From Enterobacter sp. RIT418 (lineage in GTDB: Bacteria > Pseudomonadota > Gammaproteobacteria > Enterobacterales > Enterobacteriaceae): 64,000 nucleotides of DNA. Positions 43,263 through 54,072 of this stretch are shown here, in pieces; the first letter of the stretch is position 1, and each line of letters opens with the position of its first letter. The stretch covers positions 124,001-188,000 of the forward strand of contig NZ_QBJD02000001.1 in the NCBI RefSeq assembly GCF_003057745.1, in the 5' to 3' direction. Both the position numbers and the translations under genes were made by a program. The notes beneath the pieces were generated by a model. The model saw only the letters and a program-made list of their open reading frames with translations, did no database searches and was not told where the DNA came from.

Positions 43263-44360
43263 ATGTTTAAATCCCTCTTCGCCGTGGCGCTGGCCCTGGT
43301 GGCAACGTTTGCCCAGGCCGACCGCATACGCGATCTCACCAGCGTGCAGGGCGTGCGTGAAAACTCCCTGATCGGCTACGGCCTGGTCGTGGGGCTGGAC
43401 GGTACGGGTGACCAGACGACCCAAACGCCGTTCACCACGCAAAGCCTGAACAACATGCTCTCCCAGCTCGGTATCACCGTACCGACGGGCACCAACATGC
43501 AGCTGAAAAACGTGGCGGCGGTGATGGTCACCGCCTCCTTCCCGGCCTTCGCGCGCCAGGGGCAAACCATCGACGTGGTGGTTTCCTCGATGGGTAACGC
43601 CAAAAGCCTGCGCGGCGGAACGCTGCTAATGACGCCGCTGAAAGGCGTCGACAGCCAGGTTTACGCGCTGGCGCAGGGCAACATCCTGGTCGGCGGCGCG
43701 GGCGCTTCTGCGGGCGGCAGCAGCGTGCAGGTTAACCAGCTGAACGGCGGGCGTATTACCAACGGGGCGATCATCGAGCGCGAGCTGCCGACGCAGTTTG
43801 GCGCCGGGAACACCATCAACCTGCAGCTGAACAACGAAGACTTTACGATGGCGCAGCAGATTGCGGACACCATCAACCGCAGCCGCGGCTACGGCAGCGC
43901 CACCGCGCTGGATGCCCGCACGGTGCAGATCCGCACCTCGACGGGCAGCAGCAATCAGGTGCGCATGCTGGCGGATATCCAGAATATGGAAGTCAACGTG
44001 CCGCTTCAGGACGCGAAGGTCATTATTAACTCCCGTACCGGATCGGTGGTAATGAACCGCGAGGTAACGCTGGACAGCTGCGCCGTGGCGCAGGGTAACC
44101 TCTCCGTGACGGTCAACCGCAGCGCGAACGTGAGCCAGCCGGATACGCCGTTTGGCGGCGGGCAGACGGTGGTGACGCCGCAAACGCAGATTGACCTGCG
44201 CCAGAGCGGCGGCTCGCTGCAGAGCGTGCGCTCCAGCGCCAACCTTAACAGCGTCGTCCGCGCTCTGAACGCGCTGGGCGCCACGCCGATGGACCTGATG
44301 TCCATTCTGCAGTCGATGCAAAGCGCGGGCTGCCTGCGCGCTAAGCTGGAAATCATCTGA
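43263..44360 (+). CDS. flgI: FlgI, P-ring protein
   Basis: FlgI forms the periplasmic P ring in the peptidoglycan layer. The 365-residue precursor has a signal peptide ending FAQA and the conserved start [21 protein letters not shown]. Two Cys (about residues 274 and 359) could form the disulphide known in E. coli FlgI. Its stop TGA overlaps the flgJ ATG by one base. Confidence 0.96.
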   Translation: MFKSLFAVALALVATFAQADRIRDLTSVQGVRENSLIGYGLVVGLDGTGDQTTQTPFTTQSLNNMLSQLGITVPTGTNMQLKNVAAVMVTASFPAFARQGQTIDVVVSSMGNAKSLRGGTLLMTPLKGVDSQVYALAQGNILVGGAGASAGGSSVQVNQLNGGRITNGAIIERELPTQFGAGNTINLQLNNEDFTMAQQIADTINRSRGYGSATALDARTVQIRTSTGSSNQVRMLADIQNMEVNVPLQDAKVIINSRTGSVVMNREVTLDSCAVAQGNLSVTVNRSANVSQPDTPFGGGQTVVTPQTQIDLRQSGGSLQSVRSSANLNSVVRALNALGATPMDLMSILQSMQSAGCLRAKLEII

Positions 44361-45313
44361 TGCTGACCGATAGCAAGCTGTTGACCAGCGCGGCCTGGGA
44401 CGCCCAGTCGCTCAACGAGCTGAAATCCAAAGCGGGTAAAGATCCGGCCGGAAATATCCGCCCGGTAGCCCGCCAGGTGGAGGGGATGTTCGTGCAGATG
44501 ATGCTGAAAAGCATGCGTGAGGCGCTGCCGAAGGACGGCATTTTCAGCAGCGACTCCACGCGGCTTTACACCAGCCTGTATGACCAACAGATTGCGCAGC
44601 AGATGACCGCCGGAAAAGGACTCGGTCTGGCCGACATGATTGTCAAACAGACCGAAGCGGCGCAGGGCGTACAGCCGGACGGCGAGCAGCAGCAGGTGCC
44701 GATGAAGTTTTCACTGGAAACGGTGACCCGCTATCAGAATCAGGCGCTGACCCAGATGGTGCGTAAAGCGATGCCGAAACCCGCCGCGACCAGCGACGAG
44801 CCGCTCTCCGGCGACAGCAAAGACTTCCTGGCACAGCTGTCGCTGCCCGCGCGCCTGGCGAGCGAGCAGAGCGGCGTGCCTCACCACCTGATACTGGCGC
44901 AGGCCGCGCTGGAGTCGGGCTGGGGCCAGCGGCAGATCCGCCGTGAAAACGGCGATCCGAGCTTCAACATCTTTGGCGTTAAGGCCACCTCCAGCTGGAA
45001 AGGGCCGACGACGGAAATCACCACCACGGAATATGAGAACGGCGCGGCGGTGAAGGTGAAGGCCAAATTCCGCGTGTACAGCTCGTATCTGGAAGCGCTG
45101 TCCGATTACGTGGGGGTGTTGAGCCGCAACCCGCGCTACGCCGCCGTCACGCAGGCCGCGACGCCGGAGCAGGGCGCGCAGGCGTTGCAAAACGCCGGTT
45201 ACGCGACCGATCCCAACTACGCGCGCAAGCTCACCAGCATGATTCAGCAGCTTAAAGCGATGGGCGAGAAGGTCAGCAAAGCCTACAGCACCGATCTCGA
45301 AAAACTGTTCTGA
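44360..45313 (+). CDS. flgJ: FlgJ, rod cap and peptidoglycan hydrolase
   Basis: FlgJ caps the growing rod and opens peptidoglycan for it. The 317-residue protein has the N-terminal rod-binding domain (VEGMFVQMMLKSMREALPKDG) and a C-terminal glucosaminidase domain (about 155-313) with ALESGWGQRQI holding the catalytic Glu. The linker is about four residues longer than in E. coli. It ends the flgB-J operon, and flgKL follow from their own promoter. Confidence 0.96.
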   Translation: MLTDSKLLTSAAWDAQSLNELKSKAGKDPAGNIRPVARQVEGMFVQMMLKSMREALPKDGIFSSDSTRLYTSLYDQQIAQQMTAGKGLGLADMIVKQTEAAQGVQPDGEQQQVPMKFSLETVTRYQNQALTQMVRKAMPKPAATSDEPLSGDSKDFLAQLSLPARLASEQSGVPHHLILAQAALESGWGQRQIRRENGDPSFNIFGVKATSSWKGPTTEITTTEYENGAAVKVKAKFRVYSSYLEALSDYVGVLSRNPRYAAVTQAATPEQGAQALQNAGYATDPNYARKLTSMIQQLKAMGEKVSKAYSTDLEKLF

Positions 45314-45319
45314 AAGCTC

Positions 45320-45346
45320 TCAAGTCCCGATGGAGGCTGCCGATAA
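45320..45346 (+). promoter_or_regulatory. Sigma-28 promoter of flgKL
   Basis: TCAAGTCC, 11-bp spacer, GCCGATAA: a FliA promoter 43 bp before flgK, with the same -35 and -10 as I recall for E. coli flgK. Confidence 0.95.
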
Positions 45347-45388
45347 CCTTCATCAGGACTCGTGTCTGAATGTATAAAAGGAACTCCC

Positions 45389-47029
45389 ATGTCCGGTTTG
45401 ATTAACAGCGCCATGAGTGGCCTCAGTGCTGCCCAGGCGGCACTTAATACCGTCAGTAATAATATTTCAAGCTATAACGTGGCGGGTTACACCCGCCAGT
45501 CCACCGTTCTGGGTGCATCCAACAGCACGTTGACCGGCGGCGGCTGGGTGGGTAACGGGGTTTACGTTTCAGGTGTTCAGCGTGAGTATGATGCGTTCAT
45601 CACCAACCAGCTGCGCGCGGCCCAGACCCAGAGCAGCGGCCTGACCACGCGCTATCAGCAGATGTCGAAAATTGACGACGTGCTCTCTGATACCACCAAT
45701 TCGCTCTCCACCACCCTGCAGGATTTTTTTAAAAGCCTGCAAACGCTGGTCAGCAACGCAGAAGATCCGGCGGCGCGCCAGACGGTGCTGGGCAAAGCGG
45801 ATGGCCTGGTCAATCAGTTCAAAACCAACGACCAGTACCTGCGCGAGCAGGATGCGCAGGTGAATACCGCGATTTCGACCAGCGTCGATCAGATCAATAA
45901 CTACGCCAAACAGATCGCCAACCTGAACGATCAGATTTCACGCCTCACTGGCGTCGGCGCGGGCGCATCGCCAAACGAGCTGCTCGACCAGCGCGACCAG
46001 CTGGTGACCGAGCTGAACAAGATTGTCGGCGTAGAAGTCTCCGTGCAGGACAGCGGCACCTACAACGTCTCCTTCGGCAACGGCTACAGCCTGGTGCAGG
46101 GCGGCAAAGCGAACCAGCTGGCGGCGGTGAAATCGAGCGCGGATCCCGGGCGCACCACCATTGCTTACGTGGATGACGTGGCCGGAAACGTGGAAGTGCC
46201 CGAGAAGCTGATTACCACCGGTTCGTTAGGCGGGCTATTAACGTTTCGCAATGAAGACCTGGACAAGGCGCGCAACAGCCTGAACCAGATGGCGCTGGCC
46301 TTCGCAGACGCGATGAACAAGCAGCATCAGGCCGGTTTTGATGCCAACGGCGACGCGGGCGGCAAGCTGTTTGACTTCGGCTCCCCGGCGGTGCTGAGCA
46401 ACAGCAAAAACAGCGGCACGGCGTCCGTTACCGCCTCGGTGGCAGACAGCACCAGGGTGCAGGCGACGGACTACAAGCTGCAGTTCAACGGCACCGACTG
46501 GACCGTGACCCGCACCGCGGATAAGACCAGCTTCACCCTGAGCCCGGACGCGAGCGGCAACCTCTCCTTTGACGGCCTGAACGTTAACGTGAGCGGCGCG
46601 GCCAGCGCGAAGGACAGCTTTATCGTGAAGCCGGTTTCTGACGTCATTATGAACATGGACCTGGCGATAAGCGATGAGTCAAAGCTGGCGATGGCGCAGG
46701 CGGACAACGGCGGTGAGAGCGACAACCGCAACGGCCAGAAAATGCTGGATCTGCAAAACAGCAAGGTCGTCGGCGGCAATAAAACCTTCAACGATGCCTA
46801 TGCCTCACTGGTCAGCACCGTGGGCAGCACCACCGCGACGCTGAAGTCGAGCACCGAAACGAAGGCTAACGTGGTCGTTCAGCTGACGAAGCAGCAGCAG
46901 TCCATCTCCGGGGTTAACCTGGACGAGGAGTATGGCAACCTGCAGCGCTATCAGCAGTATTACCTCGCCAACGCGCAGGTGCTGCAGACGGCCAGCACGC
47001 TTTTCGACGCAATTATCAATATTCGCTAA
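45389..47029 (+). CDS. flgK: FlgK, hook-filament junction protein 1
   Basis: FlgK joins hook and filament. The 546-residue protein starts MSGLINSAMSGLSAAQAAL, has conserved N- and C-terminal coiled parts (NNISSYNVAGYTRQ; SISGVNLDEEYGNLQRYQQYY) and a more variable middle. The start at 45389 follows AAGGAA; the GTG nine codons upstream has no such site. It is exported with the help of FlgN and expressed from the sigma-28 promoter. Confidence 0.96.
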   Translation: MSGLINSAMSGLSAAQAALNTVSNNISSYNVAGYTRQSTVLGASNSTLTGGGWVGNGVYVSGVQREYDAFITNQLRAAQTQSSGLTTRYQQMSKIDDVLSDTTNSLSTTLQDFFKSLQTLVSNAEDPAARQTVLGKADGLVNQFKTNDQYLREQDAQVNTAISTSVDQINNYAKQIANLNDQISRLTGVGAGASPNELLDQRDQLVTELNKIVGVEVSVQDSGTYNVSFGNGYSLVQGGKANQLAAVKSSADPGRTTIAYVDDVAGNVEVPEKLITTGSLGGLLTFRNEDLDKARNSLNQMALAFADAMNKQHQAGFDANGDAGGKLFDFGSPAVLSNSKNSGTASVTASVADSTRVQATDYKLQFNGTDWTVTRTADKTSFTLSPDASGNLSFDGLNVNVSGAASAKDSFIVKPVSDVIMNMDLAISDESKLAMAQADNGGESDNRNGQKMLDLQNSKVVGGNKTFNDAYASLVSTVGSTTATLKSSTETKANVVVQLTKQQQSISGVNLDEEYGNLQRYQQYYLANAQVLQTASTLFDAIINIR

Positions 47030-47043
47030 GGGTGAGGTGAACC

Positions 47044-47997
47044 ATGCGTATTAGCACCCAGATGATGTACGAGCAGAACATGCGGGGGATCACCGATTCC
47101 CAGAGCAGGTGGCTGAGCTACGGTGAACAAATGTCCACCGGCAAACGCGTGAACCGCCCGTCGGACGACCCGATCGCGGCGTCGCAGGCTATCGTGCTGT
47201 CGCAGTCTCAGTCGCAGAACAGCCAGTTTGCGCTGGCGCGTACCTTTGCGACCCAAAAGGTATCGCTGGAAGATAACGTGTTATCTCAGGTTGATACGGC
47301 GCTCTCAGGCGTGCGCGAAAAGCTCGTCTACGCCGCAAACGGTACGCTCAGCGATGACGATCGTCTTTCGCTGGCAACCGACCTCCAGGGCCTTCGCGAT
47401 CAGCTGATGAACCTGGCAAACACCACCGACGGCAACGGCCGCTATATTTTTGCCGGGTACAAGACGGAAAGCGCGCCGTTTGATGCCGCAACGGGCGATT
47501 ACAGCGGTGGCACTGAGGCCATCACCCAGCAGGTGGATACGGCGCGCAACATGACCATCAGCCATACCGGCACGCAAATTTTCGACAGCATTACCAGCAA
47601 TGCGCAGGAGCTTCCCGGGGGCGGATACGGTGAAACCAACATGTTCAAGATCCTCGACGGCGCGATTGCCTCGCTAAAAACGCCGATTGAAAACGATCCG
47701 GCGGCCGCGGCTGCACAGGGCCAGGTTATCGCCAACTCGCAGGTCGGCATCAAGAACGCGCAGAACAACGTCCTGACGGTCGTGGCTGACGTGGGTACCA
47801 AGATGAGCGAGCTGGAAAAGCTGGACACCCTGGGCGATGACCGCGCGCTGGGTCAAACGCAGCAGATGAGTGACCTGGTGGAAGTCGACTGGAACGCGGC
47901 GATTTCTTCCTACACCATGCAGCAGGCGGCGCTGCAGGCATCCTATAAGGCGTTCAGCGATATGCAGGGCATGTCCCTTTTCCAGCTGAATAAATAA
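47044..47997 (+). CDS. flgL: FlgL, hook-filament junction protein 3
   Basis: FlgL sits between FlgK and flagellin. The 317-residue protein, equal in length to E. coli, has the flagellin-like N-terminus (MRISTQMMYEQNMRGITDSQSRW..GKRVNRPSDDPIAASQAI) and a matching C-terminal helix. It follows flgK by 14 bp and ends the flagellar cluster. In E. coli rne is next; here two extra genes lie between. Confidence 0.96.
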   Translation: MRISTQMMYEQNMRGITDSQSRWLSYGEQMSTGKRVNRPSDDPIAASQAIVLSQSQSQNSQFALARTFATQKVSLEDNVLSQVDTALSGVREKLVYAANGTLSDDDRLSLATDLQGLRDQLMNLANTTDGNGRYIFAGYKTESAPFDAATGDYSGGTEAITQQVDTARNMTISHTGTQIFDSITSNAQELPGGGYGETNMFKILDGAIASLKTPIENDPAAAAAQGQVIANSQVGIKNAQNNVLTVVADVGTKMSELEKLDTLGDDRALGQTQQMSDLVEVDWNAAISSYTMQQAALQASYKAFSDMQGMSLFQLNK

Positions 47998-48012
47998 GGT
48001 TTGACCTCTTAG

Positions 48013-48077
48013 AACATGTCTTGAAACTGGACATGTTTTGTCTGCCCAATCCGGTGCGCTGGATTGGGCATTTTTTT
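48013..48077 (+). terminator. Two tandem hairpins after flgL
   Basis: First AACATGTC..GACATGTT (48013-48037) with TTTTG, then GCCCAATCC, 8-nt loop, GGATTGGGC (48044-48069) with seven T. The second touches the stop codon of the converging transporter gene. Confidence 0.88.
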
Positions 48078-49290
48078 ATGCAACGTCTGCCTGGGCGGAT
48101 GCGACGCGGGCGTTTTCAATCAGGCGGATTGCCAGCGCGATCCCCCCGCAAAGCGTCGCCAGCGCGACAACGCCGGACCAGCCCGCAAGGGTATAAATCT
48201 TGCTCCCTGCCGCAGAGCCTAGCGCCATCCCGATAAACACCACCGTAAACAAGACCGCGTTAAGGCGACCACGGGCCTGCGGCTCAAGGCTATAGACCAG
48301 ATTCTGGTGAGCCACCAGGCTTGACTGCAGGCCGAGATCGAAGCCCACGGCGGAAACGGCGATCAGGGCAAGCTGTCCATAAACGCTAAGCCAGGGCATG
48401 GCAAACATCAGCGCAAAGGAGACGGTCACCAGCGCGGCACCCAGCTGCGTGACTTTTCCTGCGCCCAGCCTGTCGGCCAGGCCACCGGCAAGAGGCGCCG
48501 TGAGCGCGCCTGCCGCACCTGCAATCCCAAAGCCGCCCGCTACGGCGCTGCCCATGTGATAGCGTTCAAGCAGCATCACCGCCAGCGTTGACCAAAATGC
48601 GCTGAAGGCGATCGAGAGAAAGCCCTGCGCCAGCGCCGCACGGCGCAGCGCCGGATAGCGGCGCCACAGATGCGCCATTGAGTGCATCAGCGCGGGGTAG
48701 CTCAGCGTTGAATGGACGGCAAAGCGGGGGAGAACGGCCCACATCACGACGCCAACAGAGGCAATGCTCGCGGCGGCCAGCTGGTACATCAGCCGCCAGC
48801 TAAACGCTTCGCCGACGACGCCGCTGACGGTCCTGGAGAGCAAAATCCCGAGCAGCAGGCCGGTCATCACCGTACCGACGGTTTTGCCCTGCTGACCTTC
48901 CGGGGCAAGGATGGCGGCGGCGGGAACGATATCCTGCGCCATGGTCGCGGCCATCCCGATAAGCAGGCTCGCCAGCAGCAGCGAATGCAGCTGCCCGGTC
49001 AGGCTACAGCCCAGCAGAAAAAGCGCCAGCGCCGCGCTTTTTATCAGAATTAACGTTCGGCGGTCGTGGCGGTCGCCAAGCGGCAGCAGGAAGAGAATGC
49101 CGAACGCATAGCCCGCCTGGGTGAGCGTTGGAACCATCCCCATGCCTTCAATGCTCAGGTGCAGATCGCTGCCCATCAGCGGCAGCAGGGGCTGAGCGTA
49201 GTAAATGGATGCCACGCTAAAACCGGCGCCCAGCGCCAGCATGAAAATGACCCAGCGGCTGACGGCGCGGGGGGACGTTGTGGTGTTCAT
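48076..49290 (-). CDS. MFS transporter, accessory
   Basis: The 404-residue protein is a 12-helix major facilitator of the drug exporter type. It shows a motif A variant LPLGDRHDRRTLILI after helix 2 and a second-half equivalent (GGLADRLGAGKVTQLG). I cannot assign a specific name or substrate. The start at 49290 follows AGGAA at good spacing; the frame opens 16 codons earlier. It is divergent from a LysR gene with a palindrome between, which is typical of a regulator-exporter pair. Neither gene is between flgL and rne in E. coli K-12. Confidence 0.88.
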   Translation of the reverse strand: MNTTTSPRAVSRWVIFMLALGAGFSVASIYYAQPLLPLMGSDLHLSIEGMGMVPTLTQAGYAFGILFLLPLGDRHDRRTLILIKSAALALFLLGCSLTGQLHSLLLASLLIGMAATMAQDIVPAAAILAPEGQQGKTVGTVMTGLLLGILLSRTVSGVVGEAFSWRLMYQLAAASIASVGVVMWAVLPRFAVHSTLSYPALMHSMAHLWRRYPALRRAALAQGFLSIAFSAFWSTLAVMLLERYHMGSAVAGGFGIAGAAGALTAPLAGGLADRLGAGKVTQLGAALVTVSFALMFAMPWLSVYGQLALIAVSAVGFDLGLQSSLVAHQNLVYSLEPQARGRLNAVLFTVVFIGMALGSAAGSKIYTLAGWSGVVALATLCGGIALAIRLIENARVASAQADVA

Positions 49291-49371
49291 AAGGCGTTCC
49301 TCAATCAGAATGTGAGGGGATTTTTCACCAAAGCGCATTGCGGCGGTAGAGGGCCCGGTGGTAAAACGCTT

Positions 49372-49386
49372 ATACGTTTAACGTAT
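49372..49386. promoter_or_regulatory. Candidate LysR operator
   Basis: ATACGT-TTA-ACGTAT is a perfect 6-bp inverted repeat in the 109-bp gap between the transporter and LysR genes; a further ACGTAT half lies inside the LysR start region. Confidence 0.55.
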
Positions 49387-49399
49387 GGCAGTGAAATAA

Positions 49400-50338
49400 A
49401 TGAAGCGAATAGAACGTATAGACAGGGTGGAGCTGATGCGCACCTTCGTGCGCATCGTCGAGGCAGGCTCGCTTTCGGCGGCGGCCAGGCAGCTTGAGAC
49501 AACGCAGGCAACGGTGAGCAGACGGTTGCAGTCGCTGGAAACGCTGCTGGGGGTCCGGCTGCTGCTGCGTACAACCCACACCACGCGGCTGACCGATGAC
49601 GGAGAACGCTGCTATCAGCACGCGCGGCGGGTGATAGACAGCTGGCTGGCGCTGGAGGATGAAGTCGCCCATGCTGAAGACGAGCCGGTCGGCGTGCTGC
49701 GGGTGCGTGCGCCGCACGCCTTTGGGCAGGATCAGCTTTTGGCTCCGCTAACCGAATTTTTGCAGCGCTACCCTCAGCTGTCCGTCGAATGGGTGCTCAA
49801 TGACAGCTCCGTGGATTTTCTGGGCGATAACCTTGACTGCGCTATCCGCGTGGGCGCCGACGTTGACCCTGCGACGGTCTCCGTGCTGCTGGCTGAAGTG
49901 CCGCGTTCGGTAGTGGCCTCTCCAGAACTCCTCGCGCGCGCTCCCGCGATTAACGGGCCTGAGGATCTCGAGGCGCTGCCGTGGGTTGCCATTAGCACCT
50001 TTTATCAGCGGCACATAGAGCTTTTCAACGGCGAGTTGAATCAGGCGCGTCGGCTGACGATCGTCCCGCGCCTGAGCACGGACAGCCTGTACGTGGCGCG
50101 TAAGACCGCGCTGACCGGACTGGGTGCTGCGGTGGTGTCGAGCTGGGCGGTTAAAGAGGATATTGAGGCGGGAAGGCTGGTGCACGTGCTGCCCGAATGG
50201 CAGCCGTCGGCTCTGCCGGTGCATCTGGTCTACCCGTGGTCACGCTACTATCCCGCGCGCCTGCGGCTTTTCCTGGAGATGATGCGAACGGTGATGCCGG
50301 AGATTGCCGGGATGAGGTCGGCCGGGAAAGGGCAATAA
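49400..50338 (+). CDS. LysR family regulator next to the MFS transporter
   Basis: The 312-residue protein has a LysR helix-turn-helix (about residues 12-70, with GSLSAAARQLETTQATVSRRLQ) and a substrate-binding domain that continues to the end. It likely controls the divergent exporter and itself through the palindrome just upstream. The start is the first ATG after that palindrome; the ribosome site is weak. The inducer is unknown. It ends at a terminator shared with rne. Confidence 0.88.
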   Translation: MKRIERIDRVELMRTFVRIVEAGSLSAAARQLETTQATVSRRLQSLETLLGVRLLLRTTHTTRLTDDGERCYQHARRVIDSWLALEDEVAHAEDEPVGVLRVRAPHAFGQDQLLAPLTEFLQRYPQLSVEWVLNDSSVDFLGDNLDCAIRVGADVDPATVSVLLAEVPRSVVASPELLARAPAINGPEDLEALPWVAISTFYQRHIELFNGELNQARRLTIVPRLSTDSLYVARKTALTGLGAAVVSSWAVKEDIEAGRLVHVLPEWQPSALPVHLVYPWSRYYPARLRLFLEMMRTVMPEIAGMRSAGKGQ

Positions 50339-50363
50339 AAAAGCCGACCCGAAGGTCGGCTTT
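50337..50363. terminator. Bidirectional terminator between lysR and rne
   Basis: AAAAAAGCCGACC, loop CGAA, GGTCGGCTTTT, at the end of both converging genes. Confidence 0.9.
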
Positions 50364-50378
50364 TCACGCTACGGTCGC

Positions 50379-53300
50379 TTAGTCAACGGACTGTGGGCGG
50401 GTAGCCGGAGCGGTCGCCTGGTGCGTTGCGCTGTGACCACCCGCGGAACCTTTACCGTCGAAGTTAAAGCCAGGGCGCACCCAGTCGCTGTGGCGCGGCG
50501 CTTCCGGCACATACTCTGGTGCTGGCGCGCGCGTCATCGGGGCGCTAGCCACGCGAGCCGCAGCTGCAACAACCGGCTCAGGCTTCACTTCCGGCGCTTT
50601 CACTTCCACTGGCGCAGGTTCACGAACCGGTTCAACGACAACCTCGACCGGCTGAACAACTTCCTCAACGGCGGTTTCAACGACTGCTTCAGGGGTTTCC
50701 TCAACCGGCGCGGCAGGTTGAACCTCTTCCACGATCTCTTCCGCTACTGCCGCATCTTCTTCGGCGATAATCTGCGGCGCGGCGTCGACCGGTGCTGCAA
50801 TCACTTCAGGATGCGTCGTGTCCACTTCAACGGCCTGTGGAGCCGCTTCAACAACCTGTGGCTCAACCACGGTAGCGGTTTCCGTCTCAACCGCTTCAAC
50901 CGCGGCAACCGGTGCAACCACCTCTTCGGTGACGGTCTGTTCTTCAACCGCCTGCTCAGGGCGAGCGACCGGGTAGCGGATCCAGACTTTACCCGAGGCC
51001 ATTTCCGGGGATGCACAGGCGATGGTTAACGGCATCGGTGACTGAGTCGGGTAACGCTCGTCGCGGTAACGACGACGACGCTGGCCGCTCACGCGCAGAT
51101 GGCGCGGAGAACGGCGTGAGCGACGCGGCATGCCCGCGTTTTCACGACCTTCACCGTTGTCATCCTGCTCAACGTTGCTTTCCACCACGGCTGGCAGATC
51201 GACCTTCGCAAGCTGGGTACTCTGTACGCTTTCGGCAGGCTCCGCGGCAATGACTGCAGTTTCTTCTACCTGCACTTCACCAATGCGAACTTTCTGCGCC
51301 AGCTGACGCTGCTTGCGGCGCGGCATGACCTGAGTACGTTCTTCCTGCTCGGCATCCTGCTGTTCAACAGGCGCTTCGCGATTCAGGTTTTTAACTTCCT
51401 GCTGAGCCTGACGCTTCTCGTCGTTGCGGCGACGGCTGCGCTCGCGGCGAGGCTGCTGCTCGTCACGCTGTTTGGTTTTTTCAGACTCATCGCCCGGCTG
51501 CTGGCGAACTTCGCGATCTTCAACGTTTTGCTGTTGCTTCTCGCGACGGTTACGGCGGTTCTCTTCGCGCTGCTCGCGGCCTTCGCTGTTGTCTGAACGG
51601 TTGTCACGACGCTCGTTGCGATCGCCGCGTTCGTTACGGTCATTGCGGTCGTTACGATCGCGACGGTTGTTCTGACGCTTGCGGCGATCCTGCTGACGTT
51701 CCGGCTTGGCTTCTTTTGGCGCTTCTTTTGGTTGCTCCGCCTGAGGCTCTTCACCCGCAAACATCTTCTTCAGCGCGCCGAAGAGGCGGCTCAGCAGGCC
51801 AGGCTGTTTTGGCTGTGCTTTTGCAGCCGATGCGGCAGGTTTCTGCGCGGCAGGCTTAGCGGCTGGTTTTTCCAGCACGGCTTCCGGCGGCGCTTCCGGC
51901 ATGATGAAGGTTGCCAGTGCAGGCTGCTCAGGCAATTTACGCTCGGCAGGCTCGTCATCGGATGGCAGCGCCATCTCTTCTTCATGCAGCTTCGGCAGCA
52001 GGTAGCTGAGCGTGCTGGTCTCTTCACCTTTACGCACGCGCAGAACGTGGTAATGCGGAGTTTGCATCTCGTCGTTTGGCACGATGATGCAGCGAACGCC
52101 GCCCTGACGCGATTCGATTGCGCTCACCGCCGCACGCTTTTCGTTCAGCAGATATGAGGCCACCGGCACAGGGACAATGGCGTGAACCTCTTTGGTGTTC
52201 TCTTTCAGCGCTTCTTCTTCAATCAGACGCAGAATGGAAAGGGAAAGGGATTCGTTGTCGCGAACGGTACCCGTACCGGAACAGCGCGGGCATACGTGGT
52301 GGCTGGACTCACCCAGCGACGGGCTCAGACGCTGACGGGACATCTCCAGCAGGCCAAAGCGAGAGATATGGCTGATCTGGATACGCGCACGGTCCTGGCG
52401 CACCGCTTCGCGCAGGCGATTTTCAACCGCGCGCTGGTGGCGAACCGGGGTCATGTCGATGAAGTCGATAACAATCAGACCGCCCAGGTCGCGCAGGCGG
52501 AGCTGGCGGGCAATTTCATCAGCGGCTTCAAGGTTGGTGTTGAAGGCCGTCTCTTCGATATCGCCACCGCGCGTCGCGCGGGCGGAGTTGATGTCGATAG
52601 CGGTCAGCGCTTCGGTAGTATCAATAACGATAGAACCGCCGGACGGCAGACGCACTTCGCGCTGGAAGGCGGACTCAATCTGGGATTCAATCTGATAGTG
52701 GCTGAACAGCGGGATTTCACCGGTGTACAGCTTAATTTTGCTGGTGAAATCAGGACGACCCAGCGCGGCGATGTGCTGGCGAGCCAGCTCGAGCACTTTC
52801 GGGTTATCAATCAGAATTTCGCCGATGTCCTGACGCAGATAATCGCGGAAGGCACGTACGATAACGTTGCTTTCCTGGTGGATCAGGAATGGAGCAGGGC
52901 GGCTTTCCGCTGCTTTCTGGATAGCTTCCCAGTGCTTCAGGCGGAAGCTGAGGTCCCACTGCAGCGCTTCGGCAGATTTGCCGACGCCCGCGGTACGCAC
53001 GATAAGCCCCATGCCGTCTGGCAGCTCGAGGCTAGCCAGCGCTTCTTTCAGCTCGGTACGGTCATCACCTTCGATACGGCGTGAGATACCGCCCGCACGC
53101 GGGTTGTTTGGCATCAGAACCAGATAGCTCCCCGCCAGGCTGATAAAGGTGGTCAGCGCGGCACCTTTGTTGCCACGCTCTTCTTTATCGATCTGAACGA
53201 TAACTTCCTGGCCTTCGCGCAGTACATCTTTGATGTTCGGACGACCGTGGGCGTTATAGTTGGAAGGGAAATATTCGCGGGCGATTTCTTTCAGAGGGAG

Positions 53301-53501
53301 GAAACCATGACGCTCAGCACCGTAATCGACAAATGCAGCTTCAAGGCTTGGTTCAATGCGGGTGATTTTGCCTTTGTAAATGTTCGCTTTTTTCTGTTCG
53401 TGTCCAGGACTTTCGATATCCAGATCGTACAGGCGCTGCCCATCCACAAGGGCGACACGCAACTCTTCTTGCTGAGTTGCGTTGATTAACATTCTTTTCA
53501 T
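50379..53501 (-). CDS. rne: RNase E
   Basis: RNase E is the essential endoribonuclease that starts mRNA decay, matures rRNA and tRNA, and scaffolds the degradosome on the inner membrane. The 1040-residue protein has an S1 domain (about 35-125), the DNase I-like catalytic core with IDINSAR and VIDFIDM carrying the metal-binding Asp residues, and the zinc-link CPRCSGTG near residue 404. A long disordered, Arg-rich then Glu/Val/Pro-rich C-terminal half follows. It is about 20 residues shorter than in E. coli, from differences in the repeat-rich tail. Confidence 0.97.
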   Translation of the reverse strand: MKRMLINATQQEELRVALVDGQRLYDLDIESPGHEQKKANIYKGKITRIEPSLEAAFVDYGAERHGFLPLKEIAREYFPSNYNAHGRPNIKDVLREGQEVIVQIDKEERGNKGAALTTFISLAGSYLVLMPNNPRAGGISRRIEGDDRTELKEALASLELPDGMGLIVRTAGVGKSAEALQWDLSFRLKHWEAIQKAAESRPAPFLIHQESNVIVRAFRDYLRQDIGEILIDNPKVLELARQHIAALGRPDFTSKIKLYTGEIPLFSHYQIESQIESAFQREVRLPSGGSIVIDTTEALTAIDINSARATRGGDIEETAFNTNLEAADEIARQLRLRDLGGLIVIDFIDMTPVRHQRAVENRLREAVRQDRARIQISHISRFGLLEMSRQRLSPSLGESSHHVCPRCSGTGTVRDNESLSLSILRLIEEEALKENTKEVHAIVPVPVASYLLNEKRAAVSAIESRQGGVRCIIVPNDEMQTPHYHVLRVRKGEETSTLSYLLPKLHEEEMALPSDDEPAERKLPEQPALATFIMPEAPPEAVLEKPAAKPAAQKPAASAAKAQPKQPGLLSRLFGALKKMFAGEEPQAEQPKEAPKEAKPERQQDRRKRQNNRRDRNDRNDRNERGDRNERRDNRSDNSEGREQREENRRNRREKQQQNVEDREVRQQPGDESEKTKQRDEQQPRRERSRRRNDEKRQAQQEVKNLNREAPVEQQDAEQEERTQVMPRRKQRQLAQKVRIGEVQVEETAVIAAEPAESVQSTQLAKVDLPAVVESNVEQDDNGEGRENAGMPRRSRRSPRHLRVSGQRRRRYRDERYPTQSPMPLTIACASPEMASGKVWIRYPVARPEQAVEEQTVTEEVVAPVAAVEAVETETATVVEPQVVEAAPQAVEVDTTHPEVIAAPVDAAPQIIAEEDAAVAEEIVEEVQPAAPVEETPEAVVETAVEEVVQPVEVVVEPVREPAPVEVKAPEVKPEPVVAAAARVASAPMTRAPAPEYVPEAPRHSDWVRPGFNFDGKGSAGGHSATHQATAPATRPQSVD

Positions 53502-54072
53502 CGTAACTTACTCGTTATTCTTACATTGACGACAAAGCTGCGGGCAAGGTGACGCTGTCCGGGGTATGAACCGATGGCCTCGTGACTATTCACGTCGCCA
53601 ACCTCACGGTTGTCGCTCGCTTAAGAGGCGCAAAGTGTCGGTTGCCTGTATTTCATACGGAAATACAGCGCATTTATCAGGGGAATTGCCTGGGAACACT
53701 CTCCAGAAAACAATCCTTATACCGGGAAGTACTGCAACCCGCAGCCCGCTAACTGCCTGAAAGATCAATACGTCTTACGCCATTGCTGCGTGGATGATCG
53801 GTCAGACAAAATTGGTCATTCCGTCGATTTCCTTACTTAACCAGGATTTAACACGGAAAACGGGTTCATTATTCCATTGCTCGCCGGGTTATAGCAAGAT
53901 GACTTTTACCAATTATCACCCGGTTACTCACAGTTTCTCCACTTCACGGTAGTGATTGGTTTAATAACCACCAAATCGATTGCGCGAAACGAGGGGCAGG
54001 CCGGATAAAAGTAAATATAAGCATAGAAAAATGAGTGGCGCTAATGCCTGACGATATTTAGAATCGCCAACC
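53502..54072. promoter_or_regulatory. rne leader and rne-rluC divergent region
   Basis: This 571-bp stretch has no credible gene. Its left part, roughly 53502-53860, should be the rne 5' untranslated region; in E. coli this leader is about 360 nt and lets RNase E cut its own mRNA. It contains long imperfect stems. The right part should hold the divergent rluC promoter. A 64-codon frame (53566-53760, plus strand) has no ribosome site or family match. Confidence 0.7.

Noticed and set aside
50400-51800. Low-complexity GAA/GTT and CGT-rich DNA
   Set aside because: It encodes the disordered C-terminal half of RNase E and is not a separate repeat element.
53566-53760. 64-codon frame in the rne leader
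   Set aside because: It is on the strand opposite the expected rne leader, without ribosome site or family resemblance.
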